From Nepenthes gracilis (lineage: Eukaryota; Streptophyta; Magnoliopsida; Caryophyllales; Nepenthaceae): DNA of 64,000 bases. Each line of letters starts with the position of its first letter. Position 1 is the stretch's first letter. The stretch covers positions 19,506,037 to 19,570,036 of the forward strand of contig BSYO01000004.1 in NCBI GenBank assembly GCA_033239525.1. Reading direction: 5' to 3'. The position numbers were made by a program, and so were the translations under genes. Below the pieces are notes generated by a model that made no database searches, had not been told where the DNA came from, and saw nothing but the letters and a program-made list of their open reading frames with translations. This document shows, one piece after another, positions 11,840 to 24,526 of the stretch.

Positions 11840-13490
11840 GAAGCGGGAAGCTATCTTTTGCTTATGGTTTTATTCACATCCGTGAAATCGACACGCATAT
11901 TTCATTTCTTGTTGCTTATTTCTATGATGAATTCAGCATCAGTTAGTTTTTTGACCACTTTACAAATTGCTGAGTTTTTCCATAGAACAATTTCATCTTT
12001 TTTGTTTGATTGGCTTGTGCCTAGGTGCAAAACTCAGCTTGCGAACCATTATTTCCGTCGGGATGCCTAGCATGCTCGCGAGTCCCCGGCAAAGATGTTC
12101 ACATTATTCCATAAAAGCTCAGTTAACTTCTGTTTTAGAGTTTCGGTTAATGAAGAACCGATTCCAACATAATTATTTGGGTCTAACGAATTTAGAGGAA
12201 TTTGAAGAGGTGACTTTTCGGGTTGAGCTTGCTGAAAAGAAGCTTCATCCTAAAAATCATATTTCTCAATTGGTTGTGGAGGAGCTGGGCTGTTGATTTG
12301 TATCAAATAGCAACTTCGTCCGGTAACCTAGTCTCCCATGGCTTCCTCGATCTCTTACTTGGTTGGAAATTTCATCTTGAGGTGTGGGATCAAAGTTCCA
12401 CCCTAAATGTCGCTAAGCACGGTCGGCCTAATATAACATTGTAAATTGAGAAAAAATTAACAACTAGGAAAGTTAGTTTATGGGAAGCTATTTCGGATAT
12501 ATTCCTATCATAACCTCTAAATGTACTATTCCCTTTACTTGGATCGGTTCGTTGTCAAGTTTGTATTATGATCCATCCGATGGTTCCATTTTACTGCATT
12601 TAAGCCTTAATTTAATAAATGTGTTGAAATAAAGAATGTTCTTTGAACTCCATTATCAATAAAGACTCGTTTTTGTTGGTAGTTATGAACTCCATCCGAA
12701 ATAAGTGCAAATAAAAAGAGGATGGGGAGAGATTATATGTGCCAAATCGTTGTTATCAAAATTAATGACGTCATTTTCTAACCCTAATTTCTATTTCTTA
12801 TTGGAGAAATCCTTCTCTAAATGATTTGGAGCTTTTCTGCCAATGGTTTTGTTGGACACTATGTTAATAATTCCTGCCATCACTCAATTTCTTGGTCGTT
12901 TAGTTTGCATCTCATCATTCTTTTCATTACTCAAGATGGACCCATGATTTTATAGATATTTATTAAAGTGTCCCTTTTAAAGCAAGGCCTAAATCTCTAT
13001 CTGTAGCATCTTAATCTTCAATGTTGTGTTCCGGAGATTGATGGTAGAAGTAGTTTTTAAACTGATCACCTCATTTCGAGTTCTTAACTGGCTTAGCTTA
13101 CTTCAAAAATTTCTCGTTTCGAATCTGTATCAAATTAATTGTTCGAATGTCATTCAATGGTGTGAAATTCAACAGTTTATACTATTCATGAACTCCTAAC
13201 TTGGTTCTTTGTTGCTTCCTATGATTCTGAGTGAAGGAGCTATCGCCGTTTCTGTTCTTCCCTTCACTATTTGACCTTAGTTAATGCTCATAATCCAAGC
13301 GCTTTAGTCGCTTTGTTTTGTTAGCCTCCTTTGCCGCAATATATACTTGGGGTGATAGCCTTTGTCTCCAAGAATGTCTTAGAGTCCTGTTGAACTAAAT
13401 ATTTAAAAAAAGTCACTTGGTTGTATTATAACCATGAAGGTATTTAGCTTCACCTCATTGGGGAGCTTTGAAATATTATCGAAAAACGCT
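11840..13490 (-). pseudogene. Tat-type gypsy protease and RT-start remnant
   Basis: Read on the minus strand, this matches the GC-rich Tat element at 45,797-44,700 in block order. For example, the segment at 12,041-12,095 (accatt...gcatgctcgcgagtc) parallels 44,970-45,017, and 12,290-12,450 parallels 45,230-45,370, the region between protease and RT. The RT catalytic part is absent: the element is cut off near 11,840. Stops and frameshifts are frequent. This was part of the pol polyprotein. Confidence 0.65.
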
Positions 13491-14348
13491 TCAAGCTTTA
13501 ATTTGGAGCCTGTTGGATTCTAATAAGGTGTTAGGACTGTTTTTCTTCCCTCCAACTGGGGGTGAATTGGGATAGGAACTGGTCTGCCAGTATTTGAAAA
13601 GATTGAATTGAATTTGATTTTAGCCTGTAGAACCAAATTCTTGCGTTGCCTTGTAAAATAAAGGGAAACAGATGTATAGTGCTACATCCTCCTAATTTTA
13701 GAAGCTGAGTAATGTCCAAAAGTGGTTCAAATAATCCGTTGGATAAGTACTTTTGTCATAGGGCTCCGGTATTGGCATTTTAAAGTAAAACGGGAAACGA
13801 TGCCTCTTTATTTTCGGTTGTTTGTCTAGCAATGTTTCCTTGAAAAATCTGTTGCTCAAATTTTTTTTATTCTTTCCTCCACTTTCGTTATAGAGGAAAT
13901 ATTTTTTGCATTAAAGAATGTCTTTAATTTTGGGCATGCCGCTGCAAAACCCTTCCTTTTGACTTGTTGGGTGATTGGAATCTTGAATATTTCGAGGATT
14001 ATGTCTTTTTGGACTTTCTTCCCTAGCTTTAAAGTTTATGCATCCTTCGAGTTGGGAAGATGTAATGCAGATAGATGCCCTTGGAGTCTTTAGAATCTTC
14101 AATTGCAGGTGGACTCTGTTCGAGAAGATTTCCTTTCCTCTTGACCTTGTTGAAGTTTGTGCTTGCGAGTTGAGCACCTCCGCCGTGTGATATTTTCCTT
14201 CAACTTTGCCCCACAAGGATTTCAGTATCTTCGACATGTTGCTTATTTGGGCTACCTGGGCTCTAATGTCAAGGTTGGATGTTGGGTGTGCATCCCCTTG
14301 GTTGCCCTCCTCCGAGATGAAACCATGAGATGGGACATCTTTTGACAA
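13491..14348 (-). pseudogene. Tat-type gypsy gag remnant
   Basis: The minus-strand reading 13,719-13,531 contains the retrotransposon gag core (GNARIWFYRLKSNSIQSF, then LADQFLSQF and REEKQ), matching GDARIWFHHLPLGSVSSF in the element at 46.5 kb. Upstream, 14,348-13,911 is open for 145 codons. It starts near a KDVPSHGFISEEGNQGDAHP segment that resembles KDVPLCSVISKESSHGNAY at the gag start of the large element at 32,847. The two are therefore members of one Tat family. It encoded the capsid; the copy is disrupted between the two blocks. Confidence 0.75.
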
Positions 14349-14446
14349 CTGTCTCGATTATCTTTATGCTCTCATGTTTACCATATTCGCTTTCCCAATT
14401 GGTGTGATTTTGATCAAGTGGGAATAAGTGGTCTAGTCATGTTTTC

Positions 14447-14463
14447 ACAGACGGCGCCAATTA
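14447..14463 (-). promoter_or_regulatory. Primer binding site of the minus-strand Tat remnant
   Basis: The reverse complement reads TTGGCGCCGTCTGTG, the primer site typical of Athila/Tat elements (tRNA-Asp-like), directly next to the LTR. Confidence 0.75.
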
Positions 14464-15204
14464 TGTGCACATCAAATTTGGATAGTTGTCCAAATAGAGT
14501 TGGGTTAAATCTTTGAATGTTTAAGTCCGGATCTTGTATACCACAACGCTTAATAAGATATCAAAGGATACGTGACTTGCTTCGCATAATATCTTTCGAT
14601 ATTCAAATCAAAAATTTTTTTTAGAAATAGAAAAATGATAGGAGGGCAAGGATGGAGAAGAGAGAGATTTGAGAATTGGAGGACTTTTCTCCAAGATTTT
14701 TAGGGTTTTCAAGTATTTAAAGGCTAATACTCAATACTTGCTTTTTTGGCCGTTTTTCCTCCACCCTTTGTTCAGAGGAAATAGGCATTTTTATAATCTT
14801 ATTACCAACCAGCGCATCATTCTTGAAGATGTATGATTGCATTAATTGAGGAGTTACGTTAATTAAAAATTGAATGGATTAACCATTATATAAATTCTGA
14901 GTTTAACGCCTATTTGTTGGGCATATTAATTGTTCACTTGGTTTGATCGTTCATCCCTCAATTCTTGTAACTGTTCGTCAAGATTAACTGTTCAGATTTA
15001 CTAACTAACTGTGACTTGGCAAGTCAGTCTGTTATATTATTAGCAGTCTGGCCATTTAGCTATTAGGTTATTTAGTTGTTAGACCGATTTCCTTTCTAAT
15101 GTGGGTTAAACAACTCGGCCGATCCATCCCTCTTCATAGGTTTTTGGTTTGCGGTTCCATAAACCAACGGGTCGAATTGGTCTTATCTTAGACTATACCT
15201 AACA
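14464..15204 (-). repeat. LTR of the minus-strand Tat remnant
   Basis: In element orientation it begins TGTTAGGTATAGTCTAAG at 15,204, which resembles the TGTTGGGTATCGTCTAAA start of the LTR at 31,973. It ends at the primer site. Length is 741 bp, close to the 759 bp of that relative. No partner LTR is visible, so the element is truncated at its 3' end. Confidence 0.7.
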
Positions 15205-17342
15205 AGTTATATTTTTTATGTTATCACTATTTGGACATGAGTGATTTGTTTCATTCTGGCAGACTCTCTGTCTCTCTTTAGGAATTAGTGTGAATTCCTA
15301 TTGTTGTTACTGTTTGTGGATGAATTATTGTGACGGGCTTCTTATAAGTTTTTAAGTTATTGGCAAAATGTTTGGTTGTTTTGCAGCATGTGTTTTCCCT
15401 CTTGTTTGGTGGTTATTTTTATTACTCTTAGGATTGTTGGAATTTTTGAAACACGCACAATATCGTCTCAACAGAAACAAACTTGAATCTATTTGTCAAT
15501 CATTGGCTACTAAATACCGTGAGAGCATAATAAACAATAATCACGCAACCAAATATACAAAGTTGCATATAAATATTTGACGTGGAAAACCTTTCTTAGC
15601 TAATAGAAAAACTACGAAACAAATTTTGAAGAAATTCACTATTAAAGTATTCGGCTACAAATATTATCCCCTTGAGATCCCTTCACAATAACCCGTGTCA
15701 ATAATCATTTGAATACAAGTTTCAACTCGTCTAGCAACCACATGAGAAAAAATACAATGAGAAAACTAGCAACCAATTTGTAGTAAATCCTAGAATCAAG
15801 TCTAGATAAACATACCCGAGCTTGGTAAAAAATAGATTTTGAATTGGACCTCAATCGGACGGTTTTTTCTTTTCTCTCTCCTTTTTCCTCCTTGCGGCAC
15901 CCCTTTATGTTAAAATGATTTCAGATTTGCCATAAAATTAGAATTGGATCTTTTATATCTGGCATGATTGCTTGAGTGGCCCTCTTAGGGCCATCTCACA
16001 GTGTACCACTACCAATCTTCCCATGCCTAGCACTTCAGCGGCCAGCTTGCGTTCCTTTCGCGTATGGCTACTGAAAATTGTCCCCAACCTGGTGCTTAAA
16101 TTGCCAGCTTGTGGTCTTCTTGCAAAACCTTCAATGAATAGTGCCACTTGAGCGAACATCGCGTGGTACACCTTGACTGCTCTGGAAGTGAAAAACAATA
16201 TTTTCAATTGGCGTGGAACTCACAAGAGAATAATCCAAAATCTAAGACTAATTTTCCTTCCTTTAGGTTTGTAAAAAAAGCAGTAGCGCTCCCTTATATG
16301 GGGATATGATGAAGCTAAAATGTATGTAGACTTGTCTCACCATTATAGAGTTAGTTTATTGCAAAGAATCAGATTCTTTGATTTGAACCCACAACATTAG
16401 GAGTGAGTCCGCAATAACTGTGAATGGGATCATCATCGGTGTATAGACTAGAAATGAATGAAAGACATGCATCTGACGAAAAGAGTTTTAGCTCTCCAAA
16501 AACCCAATGCTTAGGAGGGAAGGATGGGTGAAGGCACTGCAGTTGCTAAGACAATAACTCTGCTAACCTTTATAGTGACAAATTAGCTCTAGGGATTTAG
16601 GGAGGGGAATCATTGTTATCAGGGAAAAATTGGATTGATTAAATATTACTTAGATTGAGCTTCTAATGTGTTGAAATACTTCTCTGTGATGCAGTGATAA
16701 AGCTGTGCACATTTAACCTTATTGAGCTTCTAAGGATCTAAATGCTCTATGGAAAAATGAAAGAACAATTGTAATTCTCAAAATCCTCAATGACTAGAAT
16801 TTGCAACAAATAAAATGCAGCATGTATGACAGAAACACTGAGCAAATTAACTTTGTGTATGAACACCAAATAATAACACTATTTTGAGTAGATGGGCTCT
16901 AGTAAATCTGTGATGGCATAAAACAACAAGAAAGACTCTATGTAACTGAGAAATAATGAAAAGGAAGGAGAAAAATTATCCACGAGAGGTGGCTTTGTTG
17001 GTTGAAGCCTTAGGTTTCCTTCCCCAACTCCCAGTACATAATATGAAGTTGAGGATTTCCAAGTTTTGGTAGGATTGATTTCCCATTTACAGTTGGATTA
17101 TATTAAGGGTCATGTATGATTTTATTCAGTTTAAGGCAGCAAGCCCTTTCTATTAATTAGTCAGCTGGTGGATCATCTTCTCATAAGTAGTAAGATTGTA
17201 GGACGTAAGGTGGTATTGTATAACTAAGCCAAAAGTTCCAACAACCTGGACTCCGGGTTGATTTTTCCAGTAATGATCTGGGAGTGATATTTGCATTCTA
17301 AAAGCTACATTCTTAACATATGTGCTTTTGTTTTGAGCTCAG
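15205..17342. other. Probable intron 1 sequence of the SNARE gene
   Basis: No coding exon is seen. The segment 15,440-15,790 (with TTTGACGTGGAAAACC) looks like transposon-derived sequence, low confidence. The stretch 15,953-16,210 is less AT-rich but has no recognisable domain. The last bases, a T-rich tract ending GAGCTCAG at 17,342, form the splice acceptor for the next exon. Confidence 0.45.
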
Positions 17343-20300
17343 GCGAGGAAGCTTGAAGCTCAGTTGGATGAGCAGATGAACTTGTATCGTAAATTGGTTG
17401 CCACAAAAGTTGATTCCAGCAACAATGACGTTGAATCTGGAGTAGAGCTACTCTTAAAAAAGCTTCAGCAAGTAAATTTTCAGATGCAAGCATGGGTTTC
17501 ATCAGGAGGCTCAGAGATGGTTTCCCATACATTGACTCGGCATCAAGAGATCCTACAAGATCTAACTCAGGTATTGTAGCTCCTTAATCCACTCTAAAGC
17601 TTGACTGTGAATAATCCAAAGCTTGACTATTTTGTTGCTGCCATGGCTATGTTTCTTCACTCTTTAGCAGTTTCTGGCAAATGCTATTGGATGATTTGTC
17701 ATAGCGCAACTGTTCTTACAATGCTTATGCCCTCCCACTAACCTTTATGTCTAAAGATGACATGCATAATAATTCCTTCAGACATGAAAATTTCCTTTAC
17801 TTTTTTTACATATTTCTTTTATTTCCTTTTCAAATTGTGACATTTTATTTTTCATATAAGATGAGGAGGGGAAAGTTGTTGAGAATTTAAGCTTAGTTAC
17901 CATCCTGCGGATGTGTAGCTGTTGCCGACAATTTGGCTAGCATTGGGATCTCAGCTCTGTTTGGGGGACACTGTATTTACAGATTACTTGTCCTGTATTT
18001 TGCCCGGCCAGCATTTTGGGGGTCATAGAGAACCTAAAAATTTAATTTCTTCCAATTGGATACTGAATGAACATGAGGAGATGAACTTGCTTCTGGGACG
18101 ATATTTTAGCCTGTAACTTAGGTTTCTTTTCAGAAAATCCAGCGCTTTTAACTTCTTTTTTCCCCATTAATGATCCCGGGAAGAAAAAGAGAAGGCTGGG
18201 TGCCCCCTTCCACATAACCTTGGTAGGCGAGAAGGTGCTCAAAACTCGATTGGAAGTTCTTTTATAGTAGGTTGTGTGGAGAATCGATATTATAGGAAGC
18301 AAAACTGTTGGTACTCTATGGATGTTTGTATATTTGTTTGTATTATGCATATTTGTTCATTGTGGATTTTATATGGCAATATCTTTCTCCTGCTTGTTAA
18401 AAGTTTGGTTTTATAGCATTTGCCCACATTTCGTTTTATAGAAAAATTTCTGTCAATTCTTGTCATGTCAGAAACCAATATATTTTTCTTGTTCCTTTTC
18501 TTCTTCAAGCCTGGAGCAAGAGAAAAGGGGAAACAATATAAATACAATAGAAGAAAGTGAAGAGGGTGGTTTCTCCCTCTTATTCAAATAAATTTGCTAT
18601 AGTGCCAGATTAATTTTTGCTCTATGTTCTTTGTTTCCTTTCCAGTCATGATTTCCTAGTCATTATAATAAATATTCTCTCTACTCAGTGGAAACATTAA
18701 AGCATAAACTGTAGGTTTGGGACAATTTTATAGGCTCTGAATAACAGTAACCTTTAGCAAACCAATGGCTGGAGCCTGAAGGAGATTATTATGATCTGGG
18801 ACTACCAACTACTACTGATGCCCAATCTTATTTTGCTGAATAACTGACATGCTGCTGCCCTTGCTGATACAAGAGTATGGTTGGTTGCTGATATGCTGAT
18901 ATGGATGAGCTGTTAAATCCTAATACTTGCTATTGCTATTATGCAAGCTGGCTGCGGGTGGGGATATCTGCTCAGAACCAAAATTACAGAATGCAGACTA
19001 GGTGCAGTAGCCACTTAACTGAATTAGTTTTATTCTGTTAAAGTGTATCTTGTATTCTTGAGGTAGCTTGTATCCAGATGCATCTATAAGTAAGAAGTCT
19101 TGTAATGAACACAAAGCATTGAACTTTGACAAATGAGATACAAATCTGCTCTGCAATAGTTACTTTTCCCTTTGTCTTCTGTTCTATGTATTTCAGACTC
19201 AAATCTGGTCGGCCGTCTTTTCTTGCAACAAAGTGGATGATCGTTACCTACCTTGTTATAATAAGGCCCATTCCTGGCCAAGATACGTTGTTTTCATGAA
19301 AGTTCTTCAGAATTCCTGTATCACGTTGCTTTTGCATACAATTCTGCACAGAATCACTGATCCCGCCCCCTTGTTCTTGTGATTAAAGATTGATTCAATT
19401 CTCTTTATTACTTGTGGTAAATTAAATTCCCATGGTTGCAAATTTTCAGCCCCAAAAACAAACAAACACATTAAGCAAACATGCCAAGAGACTTTTAGAA
19501 TGGAAGATCATCCAGAATTCCAAGAACTAAGAGATGAGTTCCTAGATTTCAGAAATGAATACAATGCTAAGCAAGCACAGCAAGATAAGAAGTTGGCTGA
19601 CATTGTAACTCTTCTAGAGAACATGAATGCAAGAATCATTCGAAATGTCCCGACAATGAAAACAAACAGAAGGAGAGCATAATCTGAAGGCATCCAGCGT
19701 GAGGAACTACTTACACCTAGATGGATTCCTCCTCAACAAGCAGAGGAAGAGACTTAACTGTAAGAAACAGTCAATCTTGGTGGCAGGAACATCTCTGCTC
19801 TCTCTCTTCTAATGCCACATATTGAGTTTCCTACATTCCATGAAGATGAGCCCAGAAAATGGGTAAGAAAATCTCCTAATTTTTCCAATTGAACAGTGTT
19901 ATGGATGAACAAAAGGTGGAACTAGTCTCCTTGTATTTGGAAGGTAACGATGATGTCTGTTTTCAAAGCTATATCTATCACCATAGAGATATTAGCTAGG
20001 AGATTAGAGAAGATATATTTTGAAGGTTTGGTGATAATCATCACACGGAAGCCATAGAAGAGCTGAATAAATTGCACCAAAAGAGTGGTTTTGATGAGTA
20101 TCAATAAAGAGTTGAAGAATTGAAGGCTGCAATCCTGAATTCCTATCCCATGCTCCCTGAATATTTTTTCATATCTTGCTTTCTTAGTGGCCTTAAAGAG
20201 GAAATCTGCCACTAGTTAAAATTCATAAACCTGTCTTGTTTGAATACTATGAGCTTGCATTCCTCCAAGAGCAGTCCATAGAAGCCTTGTCCAGGAAAAA

Positions 20301-23300
20301 TAAAACCTTCCCAAACTCAACTGCTGAAACCGCTTTCTACATTGCCCAAAGAAACCAAACACAAAATCAGAAAACGACTAGCCTATCACTGGATCAAAGA
20401 AGAGCGTTGAAGTTGTGCTATGAATGTAATGAGAAATACACACCAGGGCATAGATGAAAAGAGAGGATGTTAAATGCATTAATATGTGAATTTGGAGAAG
20501 AAACCAGTGAGACAAATCAAGAAGAGGGAGAAATTGAAATCCTTGCTCAAACCAATTGTGCTGTATTGTTCTAAATCATACTGTCAGAATAGAAGAACTG
20601 AAGACTAAAGCTGTCATCAATCTGATTCCACTTCTCTTAGCATCATTGATTCCTAGATTGTTTAAGAACTAAGACTTGTTTTAGAAGATGATTATCCCTT
20701 ATCTGTGACTATGGCTGATGGAAGTAAAGTGATCAGCAAGGCCTAGTGTTGCAACCTGACTTGGAAGATGCATAATACTACTTTATTTCTGATTTTAGAT
20801 TATTGAAATTAGGATCTTGTGATATGGTATTAGGTTTGGATTGGTTGAAGAATTGATGTCCTATTTCATTAGATTTTAACAAATTGATTCTGTGATTCCA
20901 GATGAATGGCAAGCTATTCGAGTTTAAGGGTAAAAGGGAGCCTGTCAATCTTCATAAGCCATCAGCTCAATTCATTAAGGAGCAGCCAATGACATCCTTG
21001 AGGACAAAGATGATTTCGACTGGTGGGAATTGTCATGAAGTGAGATTGCTGACTACTACTGATGTCCAAGCTAATGTTGCTAAATAACAGATGTGCTGCT
21101 GCTGACCTTGCTTACACAAAAGTATGGTTGGTTGCTAATTTGCTGAAATGGATGATTCGAGCTGTTAAATCCTATTACTTGCCACTGGTTTTATGCAAGC
21201 TGGCTGCAGGTGAGGATATTTGCTCAAAACCAGAATAACAGAATGCAAACTAAGTGCTGTAGCTACTTAACCAAATTAATTGTATTCTGTTAGGTGTTTT
21301 CTTGTATTCTTGAGGTAGCTCATATCCAGATGTAGTTATAAGTAGGAAGCCTTGTAATGAATACAAAGCATTGAAATTTGACAAATGAAATGCAAATCTT
21401 CTCTGAAATAGTTACTTTCCATTTGCTGCCTTCTGTCCTACAGATTTCAGACCCAAATCTAGTTACCCTCTTTCTTTTCTTGAAACAAAGTGGATAGTGC
21501 AATTTTTCGAACCTACTAGAACAAGTTGGCATAATTGTTAAAAAGAAGATACATTTAAGAAAATCTCAAGCAAGTTCAGTTTATTGAGAAAGGGCCAAAT
21601 AAACAGAGTAATGATATAACCAATTGAAACATGTTTTCTAATTTTGAAGGATTTGGGATGATGGGCATCTCATGTACTTGAATATTTGATGGTTGAAATG
21701 TTCTAATTTTTTTTGTTGTCACTTATATTGTTTTTAATATGATGGTTGAGCTTTCTCTTTGTTATTGATGATTCTGTGTGATTTAAGGTTCATGCTCTAG
21801 TCTCTCAAAGTAACTTTCTTAACATCAACATGGTTTTTTTTTTTTCATTTCCAGACCACTCAGTGGAAATTTGTGACATTCGTGAATGTTGTTATCTTCT
21901 TTTATTTCTTTGTTTGTTGCACATACGAAATCCTAACTTGATGTTGGATCTATTGAAGTGCAGGAGTTTTATCGGCTACGCTCTGGCCTTAGAGCTAAGC
22001 AAGAACATGCTTCACTCCTTCAAGACTTTAGGGAGTTTGATAGGAGTAGGCTGGATTTGGAAGAAAGTGGCATTTCAGCAGAGCTAGCTCTCCTGAAAGA
22101 GCATGCATCTATTAGCAGGAGCACAGGGCAGGTACGGGAAAAAATAGTGTTTTCAGTTCCATGTGCAACATAGACCTAATATGTGCGAGTCTTTCCTTGG
22201 TTTTTTTTCCCCTCCTGAATTAGTTCCAAGTGCAACAAATGAGTATAAGCCTTTTACTTTCTTATTTTTCCTCTCTTTTTTGGGTGTTGTTTCTTCTAAA
22301 TGGCAGAAAAGAATCCAAGTAGTCGTTCCCACTTGTTAGGACAATGCATAGTCTGATTTGGTTTTGGGGGGTTGGTTCTTTTGATGGGTAAATATTACCA
22401 CATGCACACAAAGGAAGAAGAGGGAAGAGAATAGCAACACCAAGAGTCACATTGTTATACCAATGCTTATTTCTATGGGCAAAGAAAGCAACAGAAAGAC
22501 TCCTGGTGTCAGAGAATTACAAGTATTTGCAGCCTACAATGCTCAATAGTTACATTATTTTTTAATGAACACAATGGCTATTTGTAAGAGATCTCAACAT
22601 TGACACTGTATTTGGGAAAGGGTCCCACTGCCATATGAGCAGGGCTGCCAGAAAGTTTGGAAAAATTGTAACTATACATATAAGATGGAACTGGAGATAG
22701 TTAAATTCTGTTACACGATTTATGCTTGATATATGTTTGGAAGTGACTTGAGGAGGGCAATTGGTGCCATTATATTGCTAATGCTAGAAAAAAACTTGCA
22801 TTATTTATGTTCAAACATTAATTTCAACCAGGACCATTATTTAATTTGGCAAAAGGAAAGAGACACCAAAACCATGAGTTTGTAATTTGAATTAAACATG
22901 GTTGAAAAGGTTTTATTTGATGCAGAGGTTTTGGATAGTGTAATCATAGAAAAATTGCTAAAATGTGCTAATGAAATTCTAAGGGGTTCAGTACAGCTTT
23001 TGCTAGTCAACCACGTAGCATTGAGGCTGGTGCCGTACATGGAATAGCTTGATCAAACCCTAATGAAGCTAATTCCACCCAGTAGCTGATCATGTGTGAA
23101 ACCTGTTTTTGTAACTGTAACAGGGAACTTCAATTCCATCAAGCTTTGTCTGTTTTGAACTTATGTGGAATGTACTATGTGACCAATTTTAACAATCAAC
23201 AGCCTGTAGGGATTTTGCACTTCTGAAGTAAGATCAATGTTCCATGAAAGAACTCATTATAATATAGGGTATTGTGGAACTTATGGATAGGTTGCTGAGA

Positions 23301-24526
23301 TGATTTATGAACCCTTAATATCAGTAAATTTGGTAGAATAGATGTGTTTCCAACATACTTCCTTAACAAAGGGTTATGCCAAGAGAAGGGCCTGCATTGA
23401 TTCAGGGAATATTTGATTCTTTCCCTAAATGTTAAAAAGACAACAAAATTTTCCAAGATTTTGTGCTCCTTTATGAACCAAATTTTGTGTTTTATCCTCA
23501 TCCTTGCCCTCTCACCAAAAGAGGTACTGAATAGAAGGACCAGGGATCTAGGGACACCCTTTGCTGTGAGGCTTTCACTAAATCATTCCTCCTCCCGCAC
23601 GGTGCCAAAAAGAAGACTAAATCATTAGCCAATTAGAGTTAGAGGAATCTCTGGAAAATATGTCACTCTGGTCTCAATTGTTACGTGCGGAAAATTAGGG
23701 GTGAGAAAAAAACTCGGACAGAGAATAATCATGCCTGTTAAATCAATTATGTGGAGATAGTTGAGATAAAAGAATCAACAAAAGGTTAAGATAAAGATTC
23801 AGACACAAACTATTTAATAAAACAAAAGATATATAGATTCAGAAGCTGTGGCTCAACAATGATTGGTTGAATATAAATGTTTATTGGTGGTGCAGATGGA
23901 TCCTGTAATTTCTCAATCACAATCTACACTGGGGGCGCTTGTCCTTCAGGGTTCAACATTTGGCGGTATTAATTCAAAGCTCAGCAATGTTAGTAGCCGC
24001 CTCCCTGTGGTATGGAAACCTTTTTCATAGTGATTTATCTTCGGTGTTTCTCACTAAGAGTCATACTAGTATAACCTTTTAACTAATTGTTTGAAACTGA
24101 AAAAGATAAAAACATTTCATTCTGTTTGCCATAGATGCATTTGCATATTCCATTTTGTTAGTTGGCTGAAATGAGTATGGAATTAGGGAACATAAGCATG
24201 TAAAACTTTGTTCCGTGAAATTGTTGTAATCTAAAACAAACTGCATCAAACACGAATTGGTTTTAATGAGGCAAGATGGGCCACAGGATGTAATGGACTC
24301 ACACAATAAAATGTCTCACTCTCCTATGGGCGCTATCAATGACCTTGCAGCTGTGACTACTAAATCCATCCTGTCACTAACTGAATTCAGTGTGTTTCAA
24401 ATACCTGTGCAGGTTAGTCATATTCTGTCATCAATAAAGAAGAAAAAGTCTTTGGACACTATTATTCTTTCCCTAGTTGCATCTGTATGCACCTTCCTCA
24501 TTATCATTTACTGGTTGACCGGGTAG
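17343..24526 (+). CDS. GOS11: Golgi Qb-SNARE, GOS11-like (exon 1 not found)
   Basis: Four exons, all in phase 0 with GT-AG borders, encode 207 residues: 17,343-17,570, 21,964-22,131, 23,896-24,009 and 24,413-24,526 (stop TAG). The product matches plant GOS1-type Golgi SNAP receptor 1-1: an N-terminal helix (ARKLEAQLDEQMNLYRKL), the conserved WVSSGGSEMVSHTLTRHQEI, a Qb SNARE motif (STLGALVLQGSTFGGINSKL onward), and a C-terminal anchor SLVASVCTFLIIIYWLTG. GOS1 proteins act in cis-Golgi and ER-Golgi vesicle fusion. The family is about 223 residues long, so only the first 13 or so codons (MDVPSSW-like exon 1) are missing. They are not in 15.2-17.3 kb; they either lie before base 1 beyond the transposons or are lost. 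The 4.4 kb intron holds a gypsy element. The visible exons carry no stop or frameshift. Confidence 0.93.
18787..19243 (+). repeat. 5' LTR of the intronic gypsy element
   Basis: Aligns by eye along its whole length with 21,031-21,501. The start is uncertain by a few bases because the TG terminus has decayed to TA. Confidence 0.65.
19500..20457 (+). pseudogene. Gag remnant of the intronic gypsy element
   Basis: It opens with MEDHPEFQELRDEFLDFRNE and a coiled-coil-like start. After stops there is a retrotransposon gag segment (VELVSLYLEGN at about 19,916, then a CFLSGLKEEI-like reading at about 20,178) and a single zinc knuckle, CYECNEKYTPGH, ending at 20,457. This order is that of chromovirus gag, which forms the capsid. 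At least four stops interrupt it. Seventy bases of acidic linker follow the knuckle before the protease piece. Confidence 0.7.
20790..21030 (+). pseudogene. Protease fragment of the intronic gypsy element
   Basis: The reading around 20,815-20,880 gives CDMVLGLDWLKN, then a stop, then CPISLDF. This is the C-terminal segment of gypsy proteases (GxDxVLGxDWL...P.xxDF). The open stretch 20,902-21,087 runs on into the LTR. RT, RNase H and integrase are deleted. Confidence 0.6.
21031..21501 (+). repeat. 3' LTR of the intronic gypsy element
   Basis: Starts TGTCATGAAG after a purine-rich tract and ends AGTGCA. It is the partner of 18,787-19,243. Confidence 0.65.
22132..23895. other. Intron 3 of the SNARE gene
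   Basis: Bounded by GGGCAG|GTACGG at the donor and GGTGCAG|ATGGAT at the acceptor. It is AT-rich, and I see no transposon domain or nested gene in it. Confidence 0.7.

Larger units (their letters stand above)
18787..21501 (+). mobile_element. Truncated Reina-like Ty3/gypsy element in SNARE intron
   Basis: Two similar blocks, 18,787-19,243 and 21,031-21,501 (sharing for example CTACTACTGATG, GAGGTAGCT and AACAAAGTGGAT), are its LTRs. Between them are a gag with one zinc knuckle and a piece of protease, but no RT or integrase. The polypurine tract is probably ACTGGTGGGAAT just before 21,031. I could not define the outer ends or target duplication exactly. It lies in the same orientation as the host gene and within its intron, without touching the splice sites. 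Confidence 0.75.

Noticed and set aside
24257..24526. 89-codon ORF starting in the last SNARE intron
   Set aside because: Only 24,413-24,526 is coding; the part before it is intron read through to the acceptor.
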